A stretch of 64,000 nt of DNA from the NCBI RefSeq assembly GCF_013620795.1, contig NZ_LGLW01000002.1, positions 124,001-188,000 of the forward strand, written 5' to 3'. Made by a program: the position numbers and the translations under genes. Origin of the DNA: Pseudomonas sp. Q2-TVG4-2. GTDB taxonomy: Bacteria > Pseudomonadota > Gammaproteobacteria > Pseudomonadales > Pseudomonadaceae. Shown in pieces: positions 37,639 through 45,485 of the stretch (the first letter of the stretch is position 1; every line of letters starts with the position of its first letter). The notes under the pieces were generated by a model. That model was not told the origin of the DNA. It searched no databases and worked only from the letters and a program-made list of their open reading frames with translations.

Positions 37639-38346
37639 ATGATGGTTTCGTTCCGACGCCTTTGTCTCGTGGCAGGCCTTTTCCTGTCAATGCCGCTACT
37701 GGCGGCCAGCCCTTCCTACCAGCCGATCGTGGACGACCTGTCCCCTCTGGCTCCGGCGCTGAATCCCGAAGTGCTCACGCACGCCGTAGCGGCCATGCAA
37801 TGTGCGGTCAACAACGGCGCCAGCCCCGCACAGCGGTTGGCGGTGATCGATTTTTCGTTGCCGTCGTCGGAGCGCCGCCTCTGGATCTTTGACCTGAAAC
37901 AGCGTCGATTGTTGCTGAAGGAGTTTGTCGCCCACGGGATGAAGTCTGGCGATAACCTCGCCACCCGCTTTTCCAACGTGCTGGGCAGCCATCAGTCGAG
38001 CATCGGGCTGTTCCGCACCGCCGAGAGCTACAGCGGCAAGCACGGTTATTCGTTGCGCATGGATGGCCTCGAGCCCGGCATTAACGATCTGGCCCGCGAG
38101 CGGGCGATCGTTATCCACCCGGCCGATTATGTGAATCCCGCCTGGATCGCGACTCAGGGCCGCATCGGCCGCAGCCAGGGCTGCCCCGCGGTGCGTCCGG
38201 AAGTGGCGCGTATGGTGGTCGATAGCCTGAAAGGCGGGCAGTTCATGTTCTCCTGGTACCCGGATCAGCAATGGTTGGAATCCTCTGCGTACCTGAATTG
38301 CAAGCCTTCCACCGTCGCAGGTATCTTGGCCGCGCGGCAGGGGTAG
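37639..38346 (+). CDS. Murein L,D-transpeptidase catalytic domain family protein (YkuD_2)
   Basis: About 235 residues with a signal peptide (FRRLCLVAGLFLSMPLLAA). The catalytic region is RAIVIHPADYVNPAWIATQGRIGRSQGCPAVRPE, containing the His and the SQGCPA cysteine of the YkuD_2 family. ERRLWIFDLKQRRLLLKEFVAHG near residue 80 is also family-typical. It is probably periplasmic and active on peptidoglycan; some relatives are anchored or regulatory. GAGG about 13 bp upstream supports the first of two adjacent ATGs. It lies back to back with the LdtD-like gene, making a two-gene cell-wall locus. Confidence 0.87.
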   Translation: MMVSFRRLCLVAGLFLSMPLLAASPSYQPIVDDLSPLAPALNPEVLTHAVAAMQCAVNNGASPAQRLAVIDFSLPSSERRLWIFDLKQRRLLLKEFVAHGMKSGDNLATRFSNVLGSHQSSIGLFRTAESYSGKHGYSLRMDGLEPGINDLARERAIVIHPADYVNPAWIATQGRIGRSQGCPAVRPEVARMVVDSLKGGQFMFSWYPDQQWLESSAYLNCKPSTVAGILAARQG

Positions 38347-38351
38347 CTGGC

Positions 38352-38421
38352 GTAGGGTGGATCACGCTTCACCGATCCACCGGCGGAGTTGTGTGGATGT
38401 AAAAAGCGACATTCACCCTAC
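38352..38421. repeat. Inverted-repeat element with GTAGGGTG termini
   Basis: GTAGGGTGGAT at the left end and ATTCACCCTAC at the right are inverted repeats matching at 10 of 11 positions. Internal inverted GTGGATC/GATCCAC segments add structure. Short elements with such termini recur in Pseudomonas/Stutzerimonas intergenic DNA and look like non-autonomous mobile or REP-like units. No coding capacity. Confidence 0.6.
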
Positions 38422-38426
38422 AATCA

Positions 38427-38482
38427 CCTCCAGCCTCCAGCCTCCAGCCTCCAGCCTCCAGCCTCCAGCCTCCAGCCTCCAG
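38427..38482. repeat. Eight perfect tandem copies of CCTCCAG
   Basis: The 7-bp unit CCTCCAG is repeated exactly eight times and stops one base before the stop codon of the ATPase gene. On that gene's mRNA the unit reads CTGGAGG, so the 3' untranslated end contains eight Shine-Dalgarno-like GGAGG motifs. Heptamer number is likely to vary between strains. Confidence 0.95.
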
Positions 38483-40261
38483 CTACTTCTGCTCACTCTG
38501 CGGCGTTACCCGCAGCACTTCTTCCAGCGTGGTCAGCCCCGCCGCGATCTTCTGCGCGCCGGACAGGCGCAGGCTGTGCATGCCGTCCTTGAAGGCCTGG
38601 CGGCGCAGGGCGATGAGATCGGTGTCGGCGGTGATCAATGGCTTGATCGCATCATTGAGCAGCATGATTTCGTAGACGCCGGCGCGGCCGCGATAGCCAG
38701 TGTCGCGGCATTCGATGCAGCCCACGGCCTGTTGCGCATTGCCTGGTAGCGGGGCGTTCCAGGGCTTGGTCAGCGCCTGCCAGTCGTCGGCATCCAGCTC
38801 TACGGGCGCTTTGCAGTGCGGGCACAGGGTGCGCACCAGACGCTGCGCCATCACGCCCAGTAGCGTCGCGCGCAGCAGGTAGTGCGGTACGCCCAGCTCC
38901 AGCAATCGCGTGATGGCGCTCGGCGCATCGTTGGTGTGCAGGGTGGACAGCACTAGGTGCCCGGTCAGCGCCGCCTGGATCGCCATTTCTGCGGTTTCCA
39001 GGTCACGGATCTCGCCGACCATGATGATGTCCGGATCCTGGCGCATCAGCGCGCGCACGCCGCTGGCGAAGGTCAGCTCAATGTTGTGCTGCACCTGCAT
39101 CTGGTTAAAGGCGCCTTCGATCATTTCGATCGGGTCTTCAATGGTGCAGACGTTCACCTCCGGCGTCGCCAGCTGCTTGAGCGTGGTGTAGAGCGTAGTG
39201 GTCTTGCCCGAGCCGGTGGGACCGGTGACAAGGATGATCCCGTTGGGCTGGCCGGTCATGCTCTGCCAGCGACGCAGGTCCTCGGCGGAAAACCCCAGCT
39301 GATCGAAACCCTTGAGCAGCACTTCCGGATCGAAGATCCGCATCACCATCTTCTCGCCGAAGGCAGTCGGCAGGGTCGACAGGCGCAGCTCCACCTCGCC
39401 GCCTTCCGGGGTTTTCGTCTTGACCCGGCCATCTTGCGGCTTGCGCTTTTCCGCGACGTTCATTCGCCCCAGCGTCTTCAGCCGGCTGACCACCGCCATC
39501 GCCACCTGGGGCGGGAATTGGTAGACATTGTGCAGCACGCCATCGATGCGAAAACGCACCGTGCCCTGTTCGCGTCGTGGCTCGATGTGAATGTCACTGG
39601 CGCGCTGATCGAAGGCGTACTGGAACAACCAGTCGACGATGTTGATGATGTGCGAATCGTTGGCATCCGGCTCTTGATCGCTGGCACCGAGGTTCAGCAA
39701 CTGCTCGAAGTTGCCGGTGCCGCTGATCTTCTGATCATTGGCGGTGGCCCCGGTAACTGACTTGGCCAGTCGGTAGAACTCCACAGTGAAGCGCTGCAGG
39801 TCGACCGGGTTGGCCACCACCCGCTTGATCGGCCGCTTGAGCACGTGGGTCAGGTTGGCTTCCCAGCTTTTCACGAATGGCTGACTGCTGGCGATTGTCA
39901 CCGCCGAGCTGTCCACCGCCACCGCCAGAATCTTGTGGCGCTGGGCGAATGCGTATGACATGAGCGGCGTGACCGCGGCGACATTGATCTTCAGCGGATC
40001 GATGCGCAGATAGGGCTGTCCGGCCTGCTCGGCGAGCCAGACGGTCAGGCTTTCCAGATCGAGTTTTTTGCCGGGCCGCGCCAGATCGTCGAGTTGCTGT
40101 ACGCCGAGGAATTCCAGCGGATGCTGCTGATTGTTCGCCGCGCTGCGCCGAAGGTTCATGCATTGCTCGGCAGTTTCCTGCTGCAGTCGTCCTTGGGCGA
40201 CCAGGTCACGCAGCAGGTCATTGAGGTCGAGAAAGCGGTCCTGGGTGGGCGAGTTCAACAC
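38483..40261 (-). CDS. GspE/PilB-type secretion ATPase (orphan)
   Basis: A 592-residue type II/IV assembly ATPase. An N-terminal MshEN-like region is followed by the ATPase core. Walker A GPTGSGKTT lies near residue 345, the Asp box near 370 (CTIEDPIEMIEG), Walker B DPDIIMVGEIRD near 410 and the His box GHLVLSTLHTND. A CPHC...CIEC zinc-binding pair follows near 480. Such ATPases power pilus or secretin pseudopilus assembly. No pilin, inner-membrane platform or secretin gene is in this window, so the partner system is encoded elsewhere. PAO1 has a similar stand-alone gene next to the same neighbours. Confidence 0.9.
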   Translation of the reverse strand: MLNSPTQDRFLDLNDLLRDLVAQGRLQQETAEQCMNLRRSAANNQQHPLEFLGVQQLDDLARPGKKLDLESLTVWLAEQAGQPYLRIDPLKINVAAVTPLMSYAFAQRHKILAVAVDSSAVTIASSQPFVKSWEANLTHVLKRPIKRVVANPVDLQRFTVEFYRLAKSVTGATANDQKISGTGNFEQLLNLGASDQEPDANDSHIINIVDWLFQYAFDQRASDIHIEPRREQGTVRFRIDGVLHNVYQFPPQVAMAVVSRLKTLGRMNVAEKRKPQDGRVKTKTPEGGEVELRLSTLPTAFGEKMVMRIFDPEVLLKGFDQLGFSAEDLRRWQSMTGQPNGIILVTGPTGSGKTTTLYTTLKQLATPEVNVCTIEDPIEMIEGAFNQMQVQHNIELTFASGVRALMRQDPDIIMVGEIRDLETAEMAIQAALTGHLVLSTLHTNDAPSAITRLLELGVPHYLLRATLLGVMAQRLVRTLCPHCKAPVELDADDWQALTKPWNAPLPGNAQQAVGCIECRDTGYRGRAGVYEIMLLNDAIKPLITADTDLIALRRQAFKDGMHSLRLSGAQKIAAGLTTLEEVLRVTPQSEQK

Positions 40262-40656
40262 GGTATGGGGGCCTTTCGATCATTGCGGAAACGAAGGTTA
40301 AGCTTGCCGTTAAACGCGTGCTCTGTCTCTCCGGGCGGTTCAGCTTTGCGGAGTCGTCGGTGCGTCGCCGATGAATGACTGCGCAGCCTGGGTGCCGGAT
40401 CCGGACAAAGCAGCGAGCATACTGCTTTACCCACCACGGTAACTCAGCGCGGTGGATCGATGGGGAATCGGGGCCGGGCGGCGTTCCAGCAATCGCGGGC
40501 GGGGCAGCAAGCCAAGCGAGGCAGACAAAGGCTGCCGTGCGAGCAAGCAGTGGGCTAAAGCCCACCCTACGCGGGGGAGGGTGGGTGCCGCTTTCTTTCT
40601 CCACCGCGGCAACGCTCAGGGCTATCCCGCCCGAGGTTCAGTAAGGACAGTTCGGC
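40262..40656. other. Intergenic region with a GTGGGCT inverted repeat
   Basis: No gene. The perfect palindrome GTGGGCTAAAGCCCAC (40550-40565) is followed by CCTACG and resembles the inner part of the element at 54.3 kb. The rest is GC-rich with a promoter presumably for the ATPase gene. Confidence 0.55.
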
Positions 40657-42027
40657 CTACGCCTTCTTGAGCAGCTGCTTCCAGGGCTTCAGCGTCCAGA
40701 CCGTACGGGCCTGCTCAATGCGAGCATCGAGCAGCTCGTCGTTCAGCGGCTGCTGCGCCAGTGCATAGAGTTTGGCCAGTTCACCATAGAGACGGTCGAC
40801 CTCCGGCAGCTCCAGCGTGGCGCGGGCCAGATGCAGCCAGACCAGCAGCCGTTCCATGCGTGGGCGCTGCTCGGCGAGGTCTTCGGGTTGCTGCTGATAG
40901 CGCAGCAGTTGCAATGCCTCGGCTTCCTCGCCCAGCAGACGTGGCAGCCAGTTACCCAACTCGGCAGCACCCTGGCGGTTACCGCGGTTGTTGCGACCGA
41001 CCGTCCAGCCGCGCTGGAACAGCCACAGCGAGGCTTGCAGCGAGAAGAGGCCCCAGCGCGGCTGGGCCAGCTCTGCAGCGAAATCACCGGGTGCGGACTG
41101 GCGGATGCTCTCGTCGTCCTGGCCGGCTTCGATACGAGGGCGCCAATCCTGAATCAGCGCATCGAGCTGTTCACGCAGCTCACGGCTGGTGGCGCGCGGT
41201 GCAGCCTGACCGAGGCTGCCGAGCAGGGCGCGCAGTTCCACCAATTGCTGCAGCCATTCCCCGAGCAGCTTCCAGCGGCCATTGAAGCGGTATTGCTCCG
41301 CCAGCCGCTGGCTGTTCCCCAGCAACTGCCAAGACAGCGCGGCAAAGGCGTCATCCAGCGGCATCGTCGCCTCGAGCGCGGGTGCCGGCAGGGTCAATGA
41401 ATAGCTGTCAGCGTCATACAAGCGGTAGCCGCGCTCGGCTTTGCTGATGTCGCAGGGCATTAGTGCCAGATCCGCAGCCAGCTCGGCTGCCAGCTCCAGC
41501 AGCGCCTCGGGGTCGCCCTGACGTAATTCCAGCTCCAGCTCGCAGATTTCCTCGCTCTGCTTGCCTACCACCACCTTGCCCAAGTCCAGCGCCGCCTCGA
41601 TGACCACCTTAGCCTTACCGCGCCCCCAGGCGATCTCGGCTTTTTCACGCACGAAATCAGTGGTGAAGATCGGCTTCAGGGTTTTTTTGTCTAGCTCGGC
41701 GAGGGCGGCTGGCCAACATTCATTGTCGAGTTTCTTCAGGTCCAGCTTGGCCTTGTCCAGGTACCAGTCCCACTCGTTGCGCTCGGATAGCCCGGCAACA
41801 CTCTGACCACGGCTTTTCAGGGTCTGGATGAACTGCTCGCCATCACGGCGCAGGCGCAGCGCAACCTTGGCATGAGCAAGTTCGCGTTCGGGCGTGTCGA
41901 AATACTGATTGAACAGCTCGTGCCGCTGCCAGCCGCTCTTGTTGCGCTTTTTCAGCAGCGGGTGGTCGCGCAGCGCCGCGAGGGTTTCGCGACTGGCGCG
42001 CAGTTTGATTTCAGTTTCTTTCTGCAT
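40657..42027 (-). CDS. CYTH-domain inorganic triphosphatase with CHAD-like C-terminus
   Basis: A 456-residue homologue of E. coli YgiF. It begins MQKETEIKLRAS, the conserved ExExK metal-binding strand of the CYTH tunnel fold. FNQYFDTPERELAHAKVALRLRRDG and QTLKSRG come next, supplying basic residues for triphosphate. Residues 240-456 are helical with scattered Arg/His and look like a diverged CHAD domain. It should hydrolyse inorganic tripolyphosphate. It is divergent from the DUF47/Pit pair. The upstream 22 codons of the frame overlap the divergent promoter and are rejected. Confidence 0.87.
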   Translation of the reverse strand: MQKETEIKLRASRETLAALRDHPLLKKRNKSGWQRHELFNQYFDTPERELAHAKVALRLRRDGEQFIQTLKSRGQSVAGLSERNEWDWYLDKAKLDLKKLDNECWPAALAELDKKTLKPIFTTDFVREKAEIAWGRGKAKVVIEAALDLGKVVVGKQSEEICELELELRQGDPEALLELAAELAADLALMPCDISKAERGYRLYDADSYSLTLPAPALEATMPLDDAFAALSWQLLGNSQRLAEQYRFNGRWKLLGEWLQQLVELRALLGSLGQAAPRATSRELREQLDALIQDWRPRIEAGQDDESIRQSAPGDFAAELAQPRWGLFSLQASLWLFQRGWTVGRNNRGNRQGAAELGNWLPRLLGEEAEALQLLRYQQQPEDLAEQRPRMERLLVWLHLARATLELPEVDRLYGELAKLYALAQQPLNDELLDARIEQARTVWTLKPWKQLLKKA

Positions 42028-42055
42028 GATGCCGAGATGATGCCTATGTTTAAGT

Positions 42056-42069
42056 GTGACTAACGTCAC
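42056..42069. promoter_or_regulatory. Palindrome in the CYTH/DUF47 divergent promoter
   Basis: GTGAC-TAAC-GTCAC is a 5+4+5 inverted repeat in the 104-bp gap between the two divergent starts. The position suits an operator controlling both genes; it does not look like a canonical PhoB box. Confidence 0.35.
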
Positions 42070-42131
42070 GCGGTAGCGGCCCTTTGAGGTCATCCGTATA
42101 CTTGCCGCCTTCTGAAATCGGGGTGCTCCCT

Positions 42132-42809
42132 ATGCCAATGAATCCTTTCGCCAGCTTGTTCGGACGCTCGCCAATCGGTCCGATGCAACAGCACATGGCC
42201 AAGTCCCACGAATGTGCCGCAAACCTGGTGCCGTTGTTCCAGGCGATTACGGCAGAAGATTGGGAGCGCGTCGAGCAGATCCAGCAAGAGATGGCCCGAC
42301 TGGAAAACGAGGCCGACAAGCTCAAGAAAAGCGTTCGCCAGCATTTGCCTCAAAGCCTGTTTTTGCCGGTGCCGCGCTCGGATCTGCTGGAGCTGCTGAG
42401 TGTACAGGACAAAATTGCCAACCGCGCCAAGGACATCGCCGGGCTGATGTTGGGACGCTGCATGACCGTACCGCCGGCCATGCAGCCGGAAATGCTGGCC
42501 TTCGTGCAGCGCAGCGTGGATGCCAGCTGCCAGGCGCTGAAGGCGCTCAAGGAACTGGACTCCTTGCTCGAAACCGGCTTCAGCGGCCGCGAAGCCACGC
42601 TGGTTGAAAGCATGGTCGAAGAAATAGGCGAAATCGAGCGTGAAACCGACCGCATGCAGATCGCGGTGCGCCGAGCGCTGTTCAGGCTGGAAAAGGAATT
42701 GCCGCCGGTCGATGTGATGTTCCTCTACAAGATCATCGAATGGATAGGCGACGTCGCTGACCGCGCCGAGCGCGTCGGCAACCGTCTGGAACAACTGCTG
42801 GCGCGCTAA
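42132..42809 (+). CDS. DUF47/TIGR00153 phosphate-transport accessory protein
   Basis: A 225-residue all-helical protein of the DUF47 family, related to PhoU. It has ENEADKLKKSVRQHLPQSLFLPVPRSDLLELLSVQDKIANRAKDIAG and a repeat-like ESMVEEIGEIERETDRMQ. The ExxxD-type motifs bind metal clusters in PhoU relatives. It is directly upstream of the Pit transporter, the usual arrangement, and probably modulates its activity. MPMNPFASLF at 42132 is the likely start. Confidence 0.9.
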   Translation: MPMNPFASLFGRSPIGPMQQHMAKSHECAANLVPLFQAITAEDWERVEQIQQEMARLENEADKLKKSVRQHLPQSLFLPVPRSDLLELLSVQDKIANRAKDIAGLMLGRCMTVPPAMQPEMLAFVQRSVDASCQALKALKELDSLLETGFSGREATLVESMVEEIGEIERETDRMQIAVRRALFRLEKELPPVDVMFLYKIIEWIGDVADRAERVGNRLEQLLAR

Positions 42810-42846
42810 GCGCCGGCTTCCTTTACGGCTTCAACAGGTAATTTTT

Positions 42847-44112
42847 ATGTCTTTTATCGCGGATTACGGCTTCGTACTCCTGATCCTTGCGTGCACGTTC
42901 GGCTTTTTCATGGCGTGGGGTGTCGGTGCCAACGACGTGGCCAATGCCATGGGCACCTCGGTGGGCTCCAAGGCGCTGACCATCAAGCAAGCGATCTTCG
43001 TGGCAATGGTGTTCGAATTCTGCGGCGCCTATCTGGCCGGCGGCGAAGTGACCGAAACGGTCAAGAGCGGCATCGTCGATGCTGCGTTAATCACGCCAGA
43101 CCTGATGGTGCTGGGCATGATGTCGGCGCTTTTAGCCGCCGGCACCTGGTTGCTGATTGCCACCACCAAAGGTTGGCCGGTTTCCACCACCCACTCCATC
43201 GTTGGTGCGGTGATCGGCTTTGCCGCGGTCGGCATCTCTGTGGACGCCGTGCATTGGGATGCGGTGGGGCCGATCGTGGCGAGCTGGGTGGTTTCGCCAG
43301 TGCTCTCCGGGACTATCGCCTTCGGCATCTTCGTCAGCGTGCAGAAGTTGATTATCGACACTGATAATCCCTTCCAGAATGCCAAGCGCTTCGTGCCGAT
43401 GTATATGTTCCTGACCGGCTTCATGGTCGCCCTGGTTACCCTTTCCAAAGGGCTCAAGCACGTCGGTCTGGACCTCAGCGGCGGGCAGAGTTTTCTGCTG
43501 GCGATAGCTGTGGGCGTACTGGTCATGTTGCTCGGCATCCTCTTGTTGCGGCGGATCCAGGTGGACGTGGAAGCGGACAGGGCTTTCCACTTCTCCAGTG
43601 TGGAAAAAGTCTTCGCCGTCCTGATGATTTTTACTGCCTGCGCCATGGCCTTCGCTCACGGCTCTAACGACGTGGCCAATGCCGTCGGCCCGCTGGCCGC
43701 TATCGTCGGCGTGCTCGAGGGCGGTGCTGACGTAGCCATCGGCACGAAATCCACAGTGCCCGGCTGGGTGCTGCTGCTGGGGGCGGTGGGTATCGTTATC
43801 GGTCTGGCCACCTATGGCTACAAAGTCATCGCCACGATTGGCAAGCAGATCACCGAACTGACTCCGAGCCGTGGTTTCGCCGCTGAGTTGGCAGCTGCCA
43901 GCACCGTGGTCGGGGCTTCGGCCATCGGCCTGCCGGTTTCCACCACCCACACATTGGTGGGTGCTGTGCTGGGCGTGGGTCTTGCCCGCGGCATCGGTGC
44001 GCTAAACCTCGGTGTGATCGGCAAGATCTTCATGTCCTGGCTGATCACCTTGCCGGTAGGCGCCGCGCTAGCCGTGCTGTACTTCACCATCCTTCGGGCG
44101 ATCTTCGTCTGA
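42847..44112 (+). CDS. pitA: Low-affinity inorganic phosphate transporter (PiT family)
   Basis: A 421-residue membrane protein with the duplicated PiT signature. GVGANDVANAMGTSVGS lies near residue 25 and AHGSNDVANAVGPLAAI near 272. GWPVSTTHSIVGAVIGF and GLPVSTTHTLVGAVLGV are the paired second motifs. It imports metal-phosphate with protons. It follows the DUF47 gene by 37 bp and is probably co-transcribed. Its length is shorter than E. coli PitA (about 499) because the central cytosolic loop is reduced. Confidence 0.93.
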   Translation: MSFIADYGFVLLILACTFGFFMAWGVGANDVANAMGTSVGSKALTIKQAIFVAMVFEFCGAYLAGGEVTETVKSGIVDAALITPDLMVLGMMSALLAAGTWLLIATTKGWPVSTTHSIVGAVIGFAAVGISVDAVHWDAVGPIVASWVVSPVLSGTIAFGIFVSVQKLIIDTDNPFQNAKRFVPMYMFLTGFMVALVTLSKGLKHVGLDLSGGQSFLLAIAVGVLVMLLGILLLRRIQVDVEADRAFHFSSVEKVFAVLMIFTACAMAFAHGSNDVANAVGPLAAIVGVLEGGADVAIGTKSTVPGWVLLLGAVGIVIGLATYGYKVIATIGKQITELTPSRGFAAELAAASTVVGASAIGLPVSTTHTLVGAVLGVGLARGIGALNLGVIGKIFMSWLITLPVGAALAVLYFTILRAIFV

Positions 44113-44224
44113 CGTAACGGCCAATCCCAAACCGCCGCGACAGTTTTTCCCGAACGGGAGAACTGCCGCGGCGCGTTTCATGTTTCACTGAGCGCCCTCG
44201 TCCCCGTCTTTCAGGAGGCTGTCG

Positions 44225-45382
44225 GTGCCCATTCCCTCGTTCAGAGACCAGTTTGCCGCACTTATTGCTGCGCCTTCGGTGAGCTGCACTCAGGCCCACT
44301 GGGACCAGACGAATCGTCCAGTCATCGATCTTCTTGCCAGCTGGCTGAACGATCTCGGCTTCGCCTGCGAAACGCAGGAAATCTCCCCCGGCAAATTCAA
44401 TCTGCTCGCCAGTTACGGCACCGGGCCGGGCGGCCTGGTGCTGGCGGGGCACAGCGACACCGTGCCCTTCGATGCTGAACTGTGGACGGCCGACCCGCTA
44501 CGGCTGCGCGAAGCCGACGACCGCTGGTACGGCCTCGGCAGCTGCGACATGAAGGGCTTCTTCGCGCTGATCATCGAAGCGGTGCTGCCCTTGCTCGATC
44601 AGCCGTTCAAGCAGCCGCTGCTGATCCTCGCCACCTGCGACGAGGAGAGCTCCATGTCCGGCGCTCGCGCGCTGGCCGAGGCGGGCCGGCCGCTGGGACG
44701 GGCTGCGGTAATCGGTGAGCCGACGGGGCTGCGGCCGGTGCGCCTGCACAAGGGCATCATGATGGAGGGCATCGAGATACATGGGCAAAGCGGCCATTCC
44801 TCCAACCCGGATTTCGGTCACAGCGCGTTGGAGGCCATGCATAGCGTGATGGGCGAACTGATCACGCTGCGTCGCGAGTGGCAGAACCAATACAACAACC
44901 CACTGTTCGACGTGCCACAGCCGACCCTCAACCTGGGCTGTATCCATGGCGGCGACAATCCCAACCGGATCTGTGGCCAGTGCTCGCTGGAGTACGATCT
45001 GCGCCCGCTACCGGGCATGGAACCGGCGCAATTGCGCGAGGCTATCGCCCAGCGGTTGCGCCCGGTCGCCGAAAAGCATCAGGTAAAGGTCGATCTGACG
45101 CCGTTGTTTCCCAGCGTGCCGGCCTTCGATCAGCCCGCCGAGAGCGAACTGGTCAAACTGGCCGAACGGCTCACCGGTCATGCCGCCGAGGCAGTGGCCT
45201 TCTCCACCGAAGCGCCTTATCTTCAGCAGCTTGGTTGCGAGACGCTGGTGCTCGGTCCGGGCGACATCGCCTGTGCTCACCAGCCGGACGAATACCTGGA
45301 TCTCGACAGAATCGAACCCACCGTGAGGCTGTTGCGCGGAATGATTGAACACTACTGCCTGCAACCGGCGAGCCGAGGATAG
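44225..45382 (+). CDS. argE: Acetylornithine deacetylase
   Basis: A 385-residue M20 peptidase-fold enzyme. The metal ligands are visible in LVLAGHSDTVPFD, GLGSCDMKGFFAL and LATCDEESSMSGARAL. It removes acetate from N-acetylornithine in arginine synthesis. The start is GTG, preceded by AGGAGG at 6 bp. It lies immediately upstream of argA, as in PAO1. Pseudomonas also recycles acetyl groups through ArgJ, so ArgE is partly redundant there. A large hairpin begins at its stop codon. Confidence 0.9.
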   Translation: MPIPSFRDQFAALIAAPSVSCTQAHWDQTNRPVIDLLASWLNDLGFACETQEISPGKFNLLASYGTGPGGLVLAGHSDTVPFDAELWTADPLRLREADDRWYGLGSCDMKGFFALIIEAVLPLLDQPFKQPLLILATCDEESSMSGARALAEAGRPLGRAAVIGEPTGLRPVRLHKGIMMEGIEIHGQSGHSSNPDFGHSALEAMHSVMGELITLRREWQNQYNNPLFDVPQPTLNLGCIHGGDNPNRICGQCSLEYDLRPLPGMEPAQLREAIAQRLRPVAEKHQVKVDLTPLFPSVPAFDQPAESELVKLAERLTGHAAEAVAFSTEAPYLQQLGCETLVLGPGDIACAHQPDEYLDLDRIEPTVRLLRGMIEHYCLQPASRG

Positions 45383-45424
45383 GAGCAGGTTCGGCGATCC
45401 TGAATCGCAGCCCGAACCTGCTCC
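45382..45424 (+). promoter_or_regulatory. Strong hairpin between argE and argA
   Basis: GGAGCAGGTTCGG (45382-45394) is the exact inverse complement of CCGAACCTGCTCC (45412-45424), with a 17-nt loop containing a smaller CGAT/ATCG stem. There is no T run, so it is unlikely to be a simple terminator. It could be an mRNA-stability or regulatory structure ahead of argA. Confidence 0.6.
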
Positions 45425-45485
45425 CTGCCTCTCACTTACTCGACCCGGCTTCCGGACTGAAAAGCGGTTATCTAAGGCTTTTGCA

